The translations under genes and the position numbers were made by a program. Below are positions 14,263 through 44,050 of a stretch of 64,000 nt of DNA, piece after piece. How positions within the stretch are numbered: the stretch's first letter is position 1; each line of letters opens with the position of its first letter. The stretch is from Lates calcarifer (Eukaryota; Chordata; Actinopteri; Centropomidae), in contig NC_066856.1 of NCBI RefSeq assembly GCF_001640805.2, positions 1,187,937 to 1,251,936 on the forward strand, in the 5' to 3' direction. The notes beneath the pieces were generated by a model. That model worked only from the letters and a program-made list of their open reading frames with translations. It had not been told where the DNA came from and did no database searches.

Positions 14263-15784
14263 GGATGTGACAGTGTTATATTCCTTCTGCAGACATCAGG
14301 TGCAGTTCTCTGAATATACTGAATATTTTGAAAATTGGTTGTTGGGCATCTTTCAGACCACAGACTGCAGGACACACCAACATGATATACAGGTTTCCAG
14401 TGGAGAAATGCTTCACTATCCTCCCAGGCTATGATGCCAGCAGATTACTGCAGTAATGTCCATGTACTAACAGGTTAACAGGCTGTCTACTGCCTCTGGT
14501 ACATGAGTGAAGTGAGCCCCAAAGCCACCAAGTTGTCTCCTCAGTATTCTTTGGTGTGGGGGCTGCAGTTTGGTGTGCGCAGGAAGTGTTGAGGGCAGCA
14601 AGTCTGTATGAGAGCTGCAGCCTGAGTCGAGTGTACAGGTTTGAACAGGTTTGTTGGACTGACCTGCACTGCTGACCTGCTGCCTAAGTTAAACTTTGTC
14701 TCACAGTATTCAAGTTGGTCTCTGACACTGTTTAAGGTTTAAAGCTTGTCGTAATTCAGTCATTTAACAGAGAAAGCTGCTGTCAGTGTTGGACTTTAGC
14801 GTGAAGCCGGTAGCTGTTACCTGGAGGCAGAACATACCAGTGTAAACCTGCGGACATTAAAGGTTTTTTTCTGTTTTTAGTTGGTTTTCATTGTCTGATA
14901 CAAAGGTCTGAGGACAGAGGGTGTCGTAATGCTGCACAGACTGTTAAACCCATTGAGGTAAATTTCTGATCTGTGATTTTGGGCTAAATAAATAAATGTG
15001 ACTTGACACAGGAGGAGAACCCCCAGGGGACAGCGTCACATGACCAGACTGTCAGGAGTCTAGCTCAGCTCTGCAGCTCATGGCCTTGTACCACTGCTTT
15101 TCTAGAGGCTGCATCGTCACACTAGCCTGCACCGGCATCTAATTTCCCGACTGCTGTTCGACTGATGAACAGTTTCATGAATATCTCAGGCATGAGATAT
15201 TCATGAAACTATATGAAGGTAACCACAGATGTGTGCAGAGCCCCCCTATTGACCCTGTAAACAAAAACCTCTCAGCTCCAGCTCTGAATGAGAGTCATAA
15301 AGAACCAGGCTCCCTCAATTGCTTCCCTCTCCTCCTGAAGAAAATGCAAGCCACTGTAGTCTTTTATCAGTGATGGGTTTTTGTTATTGTGAAGCCTGTT
15401 TCACATCTGCTTTTTTTCCCCTGATCATCTTGAAGGTTAGTACACCTGCATGAAAGCATAAAATGAGAAAAACACTTTTTAGCTTGTGAGATGAGAAACC
15501 ACTTCATATCCATGAAGCACACCAGCTCTGAATGTCTGACGGCACAATGCCCATCACAATATGATTATTTACTGACATGTTTTCTTATGACATTTAAACA
15601 GAAGGCAGATCCTCTGCACCAGTGTCTGTTCATGGAGACACATTCAGGACGTGACAATTACTCTTTGATTCGTTAGGTCATTACTTTCTTACAGTACAAG
15701 GTTATTATGGGTTTTACCATCATTATCATCCGTGCATAGCTACATGAGTGGAAACTAAATGTGACAAGGACTGTCACAAAGTCA
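14263..15784. other. Non-coding DNA near olfm3, no gene
   Basis: Unique-looking sequence with the 15.17 kb hairpin as its only conspicuous structure. It may hold olfm3 regulatory DNA, but nothing shows this directly. Confidence 0.5.
15171..15210. repeat. Perfect 18-bp inverted repeat (hairpin)
   Basis: The left arm 15171-15188 (AGTTTCATGAATATCTCA) is the exact reverse complement of 15193-15210, separated by GGCA. It lies 1.1-1.2 kb upstream of the olfm3 start. There is no T-run to suggest a terminator. Confidence 0.9.
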
Positions 15785-15795
15785 GCACACACACA

Positions 15796-15834
<39 letters not shown>
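15785..15834 (+). repeat. (CA)n microsatellite
   Basis: About 24 CA units with one AAC interruption, upstream of olfm3. Confidence 0.97.
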
Positions 15835-15838
<4 letters not shown>

Positions 15839-15936
15839 TTTGGCTTGAAAAGATTTCTTGGAAGAACAAAATAATCTGAAGGTCACCTAATAACCTCATA
15901 CACCATGCAGTATCTATCTGTCTCAACTAGATCTCT

Positions 15937-15968
15937 AGATAGACAGACAGACAGATAGACAGACAGAC

Positions 15969-16022
<54 letters not shown>
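15937..16022 (+). repeat. (GATA/GACA)n microsatellite
   Basis: Mixed GATA and GACA units at the left pass into about thirteen uninterrupted ATAG units, ending only some 330 bases before the olfm3 start codon and beside the CpG-enriched leader. Confidence 0.97.
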
Positions 16023-16169
16023 CCCCCTGAACCCATCAGGTGATGTCACAGCCTCGGTGCGCCTCCCCTGCAGTCTGCTGGAACTGAGGTATTTGAATAT
16101 TTCCCCCTCGCTCAAAACTTTTCTCCTCGGCACTGCCCTCAGTCGGAGCACCGGGGAGCGGTAGGTGTG

Positions 16170-16235
16170 ATGCCGGTGAACGAGTGGTTGTTGTGCCGCC
16201 GCCGGAGCGCTCTCTCTGCGGTTCCACAGCGATAA
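16170..16235 (+). other. Possible upstream ORF in olfm3 leader
   Basis: ATG at 16170, with G at -3, opens 21 codons ending at TAA 16233-16235. It is out of frame with the olfm3 start and contains an arginine-rich centre (C-R-R-R-S). If transcription starts upstream of 16170, this uORF could dampen translation of olfm3. Its existence in mRNA depends on the unknown start site. Confidence 0.3.
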
Positions 16236-16272
16236 AAAAAAAAAAACATAAAAAAAAAAAAATAAAAAAAAC
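16232..16272 (+). repeat. A-rich tract in olfm3 leader
   Basis: Three A-runs of 7 to 13 bases, separated by CAT and T, lie 80-120 bases before the start codon and probably inside the 5' UTR. Confidence 0.9.
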
Positions 16273-16351
16273 TAGCAGACAGGAGCAGGACAGGAGCTGT
16301 ATGTTAAAGGACTGCACCCTGGAGAAGAGTGGCTGGCCGGAGCCCGTCAGC

Positions 16352-35922
<19,571 letters not shown>

Positions 35923-36899
35923 ACGTCATGTTACCAACCACAACTAAAGCACCATCATTTGTGATACAAGGACCTCCTGATAAACCATGTTTTCTTGTGT
36001 CAGAATTGGACTGCGGTATCTTTACTCGCCATTACTTGAACTTTTCTAATTTATGGCTCTGGATTCTTGGCTGAATTGAGCATGGACACTAATGACTTGG
36101 TACCTTACTGGAAACATGTTGTACATTTTTTACACTTTTCCATTGCTGCTGATCAGACTGGTATGCCTTATTTGCTACATGTTGGGTCTGCCAGACAAAG
36201 ACTCTTGATAGCTTTTGCATGAAATGTTCACATTTTGTCTGCAGTGATTTCCTATAATATATCTGTGTTTATGTTGCAAATCTGTTTTGCTTATAGTGTT
36301 TGAATTTTTGTCTATTTAAAAGTCTATTTAAAAGTATTTAAACCTTAAAGGCAACCTCTCCTGCATATTTGCTACCATGTAAAGCTAGCTGATTATAAAG
36401 TATAGTAGCCAGTCTTTTAAAGATGGGCCTGTAAAATATTGCTGTTATGTATGTCTCTGTGGAAGAAGAACATTTGTATTTTTTCTAAAAAACAAAACCA
36501 TAGAATATCTGTACATTTTCATTAAATTAAAGTATTATACATTTCATTAAAATGGTTTTGGCTGGTTAAATTAATATCTGCCCTGATCTGATGGAGAAAC
36601 AGTCAGCATTCAGCACACCTCTACGATTTCATCCCACTACAATCATGAAACTATAATTCCTACACTGAAACATTAATCGGTTTTCTGTCTGTTTTTTCTT
36701 TGGTTAGCTTTTGTTGCTAAAATGAAACCATGCACTGTATGGGAAGGCAGCCCTACAGCATGTTATTCCCAGTCCCATGATAGCTTGCTAATAGCTAATT
36801 ACAGGCTCACAGTCATTCCCTTAACTTAGCTTGTGTCCGCAAGAGTTAACTCGGAACTGTGTGTTACTTTCCTTTTCATAGAGCTTTTAGGGGAATAAA
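35923..36899 (+). other. olfm3: olfm3 3' UTR with candidate poly(A) signals
   Basis: AT-rich sequence after the stop contains three clustered ATTAAA hexamers at 36521-36526, 36526-36531 and 36546-36551, and a canonical AATAAA at 36894-36899. Either group could end the transcript, giving a 3' UTR of about 0.6 or 1.0 kb. A short direct repeat of TCTATTTAAAAG sits near 36311-36334. The true end cannot be read from sequence alone. Confidence 0.5.
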
Positions 36900-38889
36900 T
36901 GATGTGGGAACACAACCCGTCATGTTAAAGGGGATCATGTGATCACCTCTGCCCTCTAATCCTGAGAGATGGGAGGACAGTTACAAACAGCATTAAGGTT
37001 AGTTTTAGTGCAATTTGTCCCAATAATCCATAAAATCTAAGCTGCTTGTGGCTGCACGATCAAGTTAAACTAAATTTGTTGCCAAGCACATTATGGACTG
37101 TTCTACCTTAAACTCTCAGTTTGGTGTGTTTGTTACAGCCACAGCACTTCCTGCTCAAGAAGCTGGGGATCATGGGTAATATACACTGTTGGGCCGTGTT
37201 TCAGTTCAGTGAGTGAAACTACACAGTTGCTTAATTTAAGAGTCAGAGCTACAAAGGTCGCTGCTGCCCAGTAGAGTTACACTGTGCTTTACGGAGCAGT
37301 TTGTCGAATGTAAACTGAAAAAATAGGAACTGACTTGGCTCAGTGTCTGCTTTTACATACACCAGTCACATCCCAACACCTTTAATAAACCATACCACGA
37401 ACTCATTCTCCCCTGAACAGAGATGATCACATTACTCCATTTAAGGTGTGAGACATTGTTCCCACATTATTTATTTCAGAAAAACTCTGACGCTAGTGAA
37501 ATAAATATATAAATAAAGCTATCATGGTACTTAGAATAACATGAATATAAAAAGCCTCTCTCCTTATATTTACTGAAATGAGCGTAAAGATGAGCAGGTA
37601 TGTGAAGCTGATGACAGTGTCTCTCAGAAAAGAAAGGATTTTGCACACTCTCAACTTGAGGCTGTCTGGTGGCTTGAGAGTCATCCTTTGGCATTTCAAT
37701 CAGCATGAAGGGTCAATTAACTGCTGAGATGATTCACAGTGTTCACTGTAATTTCCTTCTCACCATCCTGCCTCCATCTTCAGAAACAAGGTGACATTTG
37801 CTTTATGGTACCTGATGGTGGGTTTCCAATATGTCACAGTGTGGTCTTTGGTTTTTATGGGTAAACACACTGTTACAGTTTCGTGCACATATCATGAAAT
37901 ATGCCTGAGGTAAAGAACATTTACATGTACACACATAAACAAACACAGACACACTATAATCTGTTACATCATCAATCTCCATCAGAATCACAGTGAACCT
38001 ACAATGGCCTTTAATTTAAATGAAGCAGAAAGTTAGATTTTCACTAACAAAAGCAAGTTAAGCAAGTTAACTAATTAGAGAAGCGAGAGAAAAAAAAGAT
38101 GTCTAGAGGCTAGAGATAACTCATCAGCGTGGTAGTACCTGCAATAAAAATACAGCTTTGTGACTTGAGGATGATGCTTTTTAGCCTCTGTAGCTGAAAT
38201 GTGAGTCACTAAAGCACCACAAACTGTTTGTGGGTGAAAAGTACATGTATATATGTGATTTGCTTTATACACTGTATCTTCTGACTATGTGATTGGGTTT
38301 TTTAATCACTCTCACTACTGTCTTCCCTCAATTATTGATTCCCCATCCTGGGATCATGGCTTCATATGTCACTCAATAAAAGCACAGGCATCCCCCCATA
38401 ACTCCACCACTAACAACAACAGGAAAAAGAGACAAAAAACTTCCCATCAGTGGGTCTTAATTAAATCACAAAATGGCTCATGCAGAGAACTCAATTAGAA
38501 TTGATCTTCCCACTCCTCCTCCTCCTGTACACAGCACATAGCTGATTGGATGGCTGGCTGCTTATTCATACAATGGGAGCATCAGATCAAAGTCTGCATG
38601 TTTGACCACACACATCTTTATCTGTGCTCAGCGGCTGTCACTGGATACACAAGCTGGATACGCTCCAGCAGCCGCTCTATCAGACTATATCAGAACAGGT
38701 CTGCGTTGGCTTCAGGCTACTGGACTCACCTGTGATGTGTTTTTGATTCCACTCATTTGGATTCTTTATGGTCAGAGCCTGAAAAATACAATAAGAAAAA
38801 TGAGAAAGAGTCAAACACTGAAACCACAACAGTAGAAACTAGTTATTACTCCACTCAAGTTTGGATTTCTGTCAAACAAATGATCAGTG

Positions 38890-39395
38890 TCACAATCTAG
38901 TCCCTTGGTGACTTTGGTTTCTAAGTTTTAGTTTGTTATCATTTTCCTGTTTTTGGACAGTATTTCCCTTGTGTGTTGGCTTCTAGGTTATATTTTGGTC
39001 CTTCCTCTTTGTGTCACTAGTATCCTTGTTACTTACTGTTTTATTTTGAAGTTATTAGTCCTGGTTTGTCTTTAGTATTCTTACTTCCTGTCTCTATCCT
39101 GTTTCCTTGTTGGTAATCATCCCCTGTGTGTATTTATAGTCATGTCTCCCCTGTTGAGTTTGTTAGAGGCGTGTGTATGTGTTTGGTTTGGTTCGGTGCT
39201 GTGAGCTCCTCATCCATCCTTCATGTTCTGCTCCCTCCCTCTATGTGGATTTTGGTTTTTGTAATTCTGAACTTGGGACTTTGCCTCTCAGTGAGTCTTC
39301 TTGGTTGGTTTTTGGTTAAATAAATCTCCTGAGCAGTCTACCATCTCTGTGTCTGCATTTGGATCCCACTCCAGTGTCACACTAGTAATCCTAGT
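38890..39395 (+). repeat. T-rich dispersed repeat candidate
   Basis: A strongly T-rich + strand with phrases such as TACTGTTTTATTTTGAAG, ACTTCCTGTCTCTATCCTG, CCCCTGTGTGTATTTATAGTC, TTAAATAAATCTCC and TGCATTTGGATCCCACTCC resembles a fish interspersed element of the same layout, ending in a 'tgcgtttgggtcc'-type tail. The class is not known to me; boundaries are approximate. Confidence 0.4.
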
Positions 39396-39401
39396 AATCC
39401 T

Positions 39402-39430
39402 AACACTAGTTGTACCACACAACTAGTGTT
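39402..39430. repeat. Perfect 12-bp inverted repeat (hairpin)
   Basis: AACACTAGTTGT (39402-39413) pairs exactly with 39419-39430 across the loop ACCAC, directly after two copies of CTAGTAATC. It sits at the end of the T-rich dispersed repeat. Confidence 0.85.
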
Positions 39431-40951
39431 GTAATGGTTGGTTGATGGTCATGTCCAAGATGGGACCCTGAAGGCAGCACATTTAACCAGGGGAAACACT
39501 GTTCTTTAATATGAACAAAGCAAAAAGTCAGAGGACAAAAACAATGATCATATTTTTGACTCCTACAAATTAAAAGCCAGAATACATCTTTGTCACTTGG
39601 ATGTAAACATGTCCCTTCTGGACACCTGCTGAAATGAGTGATGCTTATTTTTCTTGTTGAGACAGTCTCAATATATTATATGTCAACTGTGTGATAGACA
39701 GCCTGTGTCTCTGACCTGCTGTCATTGTTTCATGATTTAAACAGTGTGTAACTCATGTCCTTCCTCTGCAGAGGTGTTCATCGTTGGTGATAACACATCA
39801 AGTTATATATTTTAGCTGCGTGTCGGGTGGTTTGTTTGAGGGCCACGTTAAAATGCAATGTTGAATGGCACTCTTGTGCTGGATGTGACTCTCCATAATC
39901 TGATCTCCATTAGAAATTCCTATTCAATTAGAGAGGATGGAGAGGGTTTTCACTTCTCATTACGAAATATACGTTCACATAGAACACACATGCAGCACAT
40001 ATAAAACAATGTACAGTAAATAAGTCTCAAATGTCACATCCTCTTTGTTAAATTTGCATCACCATCAGTTTCCTTTAACAGTCTTTTCCCACATGTTCTC
40101 ACAGGTTAACGGCCCATTGTTTTTCATTCTCCAGGTATTGGCAGTGCATTAATGCTCATCACATGTGTTCTCTGGTGCTCTCTCACAGTCGTGTCAAGGG
40201 TTTGCAGAATCCTAATCGAACATGTTCTGTACCATAACAGTGCCTGCTGGTGTGTTTTAGCAGAGAGGATCAATTGGGATTTTTTGGTTTTTCCTTTTCA
40301 TAGATCCAGAGGTGGCCCTGCAGGGCTGTTGCACACTGTTCCATCTCGGCTAAATTAATGGAAGCTCCCCAGAAAAGTCGTTTTGTTCACATGCTGTAAT
40401 GACTAGGTGGTATCTGTCAATAATCCTGCTGAGCTCATAATTAATTTCAGATTCACCTCATTCTGGATTAGGTACAAACCAGGGTGCCTTGAAGCTTCTT
40501 CCGTAAATTCTCCGTCAAACTTTAAAGGGCTTCTGCTCAGAAGCTTCAGTCTTCACTTTGTTTTCTGCATCGTCTCCCCAGATCTGATTGCTCAGAGCCC
40601 TGTGATGTATGCCAGTTCCCTCAGAAGCTGGGAAGCTAAAGTGAGTATGTGGTGCAGTTTTGTGAGACTGTAATTTCCTTGAAGTGAAGGAAAGGAGGCA
40701 GGAAACACCTGACAGAATTGTTTTACGTTCACGTAAGGGAACATGACTTCTATCTTGGCTGACACATCGACAGAAGACACTAAACTTTCTTTGATGAATT
40801 CTAATTGTATTGGGAAATCTCACCCCTCATCTCCCCAAAGCCCTAACGTAATATACATTTTATGAGAAACATCCACAACCACTTCAGTAAAGTGAGAGTT
40901 TAGGTGCCATGGTACGGTCACAATCAAATGCTAATTTTTGCCTTGTGGATT

Positions 40952-40984
40952 GCTCTCTCTCTCTCTATGCCTTTCTCTCTCTCT
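40952..40984 (+). repeat. (CT)n microsatellite, interrupted
   Basis: Two CT blocks separated by ATGCCTTT. Confidence 0.9.
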
Positions 40985-43639
40985 TCCTGTCTATTGTGTG
41001 AGTTTCATTGCTTTGGAAAAAGGCTGGAAAATTACCCACCATGGGAGAATTGGCCTCACAGCATTGTTGGTCACTGTAGTAGATAATTATCATGTCACCA
41101 GAGTAAAAGTTCTCTTTTAACATGACATGCTTTGACATGCCTTGTGATGGAGCAGAGATGGAGTTGTTAAAAGAAAGCTTCAGAGGTTCAATGAAAAAAA
41201 AAAAAAAATAGCATATTACATTGACAGCGCTCCACCTATTAACAGACTGGTGGCCTTGAAGTGTCTCTCACAGCTTTCAAAATCACTATCATTATTAATT
41301 TTACCACAAGAAAGTGAAAACTCTTATCCTATTTCACTGTTTGCTGAGATCGACCACCTTACTACACCAGGTAGTAGTTACTGTAGCCATGTCAAGCTCT
41401 CCATTCTTTTTTAGCACAGCAATTTGCAATGGTAATAAGGACAGATTTACCACTGGAGAGTCTTAAAGAATGGGTCCCTGATTTCAGACAGAGGTAGACA
41501 AAGCAGGTTTCTCATTTCTAACCAGACTGTCAATTTTTCTGCCAACAGTTGCTGCTGTAGCTAATTAACACCAGACTCTTGTAAAAAAAGAAAAAGAAAA
41601 AGAAAAGCCAATCTGTCTTCTAGAAATGTTTAGTTTATATATGACTAACTTGCAACACAAACACAGATGTAACTGTGACTGGATTACATTTCTTTTAATA
41701 TAATGAGACAATGTTATGTATGTATGGCAGGTCACCGATACACTGATACTGAACATATCAGAAAAATATTGAGACAACGTGTTTGTTTTCTAGTGGCACA
41801 GTGTCCACCTGTAGTGAATCCAGCTTTATGATTTTTTTTTCTGGTTCTGTTCAGACTCTCACAGCTCCTGGTTCAGGTGGTGTGGTTTGTACACCTGCCA
41901 TCTACCACAACCATCTCCTGGTGACTCCACTGTAGATATTAAATAATAAATAAATAAAAAACAGTTGCCTCTGAACATAAACCAGCCACAGATTGTGGTA
42001 CCACAACAACAAAAATGGGAAAACAGTAGAATATGAATTGTATTCTAGGAGACAGGATTGGAGGTATGGATGGACATTAAGAAGAAATGTTATATAGAGC
42101 CAGTGTGTGTTAAAAGTAGGGCATGGAAAAGGATAAGATCAGGCAGACATTAGAGCACACAAACACATGCACTCCTTACACCTCTGTATCTCATGTTGTA
42201 ACCCAGACTGTATGATGCTACAACCTCATGCACAGAGGTTCAGCAGAGAGCCAAAGAGCCAGAACCTCATCCTGTTTAGTTTCTGTATTTGCAGTGCATG
42301 CATTACTCTGTGTATTGCATTACTCAGCAGGGATATTTAACATGAGGATGTATATAACATGACCCTGGATGACACAACCTTTTATCCAGAATCCAACAGT
42401 CACATAAACATCCCTGCTGAAAATCCCTTAATGATCTAATGAGTCGAGTCCTTGGAGAGTGATGCATTATGTCTCAAAGGGCTCATCAAAGTTCATGTTG
42501 GCCTTGAAAGTCCTGCATGAGAAGTTTTGACTCTTATTTTTATTATCTTTTGCTCTGAAGATTAAATGAGCAAGCTTATTTTGAACCCACCAAAGTCAAG
42601 TTTGGCTGAATGTCATTAATCTATCTTTTTTTTTTTTTTTTAACTAGCAGCCATTGAAAATATATTTGAATAAAACTGAATGAAAGCAGCAACTTCTACC
42701 TGAAAGGTAATGTGTGGCTCTGTTAGGACTTTTTGCAACACACAGCTGAAGAAACAAAGCAACACGGTGGGACGTGTTTTTACCTTTTCATTATTTTCTT
42801 CCCTCTGCTCCGAGAAGAGAGAAGGTGTGATTCAGCCTCACCTAAACAAAAGTAATTGAAACCTCATATCAGCACCAAGGTTCCATTTTCATTTCATGTC
42901 GCAAAGTCCAGGTCTACTGCTGATTTCCATATAAATCATAACAATCTTTGTTATTTTGCCTTTGTGGTTGTCCTATACCACGGCTGGCACTGTTATTTGT
43001 ATTTTCCCCAGAATGTCCATGTATCTTAAAAGCTGAATTTCTTCATGTGAAGTGATGTTTTCTGCTTTGCACTCATGGGGAGAGGAAAACATTTGTCAAG
43101 AAAACTCTCAGACTTAAAATGACCTGTAGAAATAACTTGAATTAAATCTCCCCCCTGGGGGATAAGTTTGATCACTGTCGCAGACGTAGAAAAATAAAGC
43201 TGTCTATTATTTTGTTAAAGTATCTTAAGCAGTAAACAAATGTTGAGTAGTATTCAGCTGAAAGAGAAGTGAGGAGACAGAAAGAACAGAAATACATAAA
43301 ACCAACTGTCACTTAACATAGAGGTTCATGTCCGAAAAGTCGACCGCTCTGAATGTCATTTCATGATTGTCATTATGCAGATGTCCAGTGAGTGTCTACG
43401 TCTTCCATTAAAATTATATCTGCGTCAGAGCCTTTTGTATTGACAGGGAAATCAGAGTTCAATCAGGAGAGACTTAGAACAAAAGCATGCACAAATCTGG
43501 AGTAGAATGGAATTTTATTGTGCACAGGAGAAATAGAGTTTTGGTGCTTAGACCTCGGCAGGAAGTAGATCACCATGGGAAGCATTCAAATTTAAGTGGT
43601 GCTTCTGACATATAGGAAACTACCCCCCCCCCCAGAGCC

Positions 43640-44050
43640 TAGACTAGGCTTAGTCAGGTCAATTATTTTTATGGCACGATCAAGGTTATCTGACGGCACT
43701 TTCATATAGAGCAGGTCTAGACTGTACTCTTATGTTATTACATTTATGAGGAGAGACCCAACAGTTCCCACCATGAGCAGCACTAGGCGACAGTGGCAAG
43801 GAAAAACCTCCTTTTAAGAGGCAGAAACCTCGAACAAGAACCGGACTCAGGGTGGGCTGCCATCTGCCTTGACGGGTTGGGTTGAGAAAGAGAGAGAGGG
43901 AGGAGAGAGAGAGAGAGAGGGAAGAGAGAAAAGAGAGAATGGGGCCTGAGATTGGGACGGCTTCCTGTGAGGGAACTTCTGATCAGGGGTAGATAGAACA
44001 TGGGCAGGCATCTGCAGGTGGTGGAGGGGAGGGGGTGGGTCATACAACGT
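43640..44050 (-). mobile_element. LINE 3' UTR tail, reverse orientation
   Basis: The minus strand carries the well-known teleost repeat tail: GAGGTTTCTGCCTCTTAAAA, then TTTTTCCTTGCCACTGTCGC, then GTCTAGACCTGCTCTATATG and AAGTGCCGTCAGATAACCTT, ending in an A-rich stretch near 43660-43670. These words normally close L2-like fish LINEs and the short elements that borrow their tail. The part at 43884-43938 is a degenerate (GA)n run. No coding part is left. Confidence 0.75.
43884..43938 (+). repeat. Degenerate (GA)n tract
   Basis: GA-rich purine run inside the reverse-oriented LINE tail. Confidence 0.9.

Larger units (their letters stand above)
16045..16351 (+). promoter_or_regulatory. olfm3: Likely olfm3 promoter / 5' UTR, CpG-enriched
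   Basis: The 190 or so bases from 16050 to 16235 hold about fifteen CpG dinucleotides counted by eye, including CCGCCGCCGG, in surroundings that are AT-rich and CpG-poor. This, with its place directly upstream of the signal-peptide exon, suggests a CpG-type promoter and transcribed leader. I see no clear TATA box and cannot place the transcription start. The leader also contains the A-rich tract at 16232-16272 and a 21-codon upstream reading frame at 16170-16235. Confidence 0.55.
36900..43639. other. Intergenic DNA downstream of olfm3
   Basis: No coding exon is recognisable. It holds the T-rich dispersed repeat and hairpin near 39 kb and short A- and CT-rich tracts (40.95, 41.19 and 42.63 kb). 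Confidence 0.6.
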
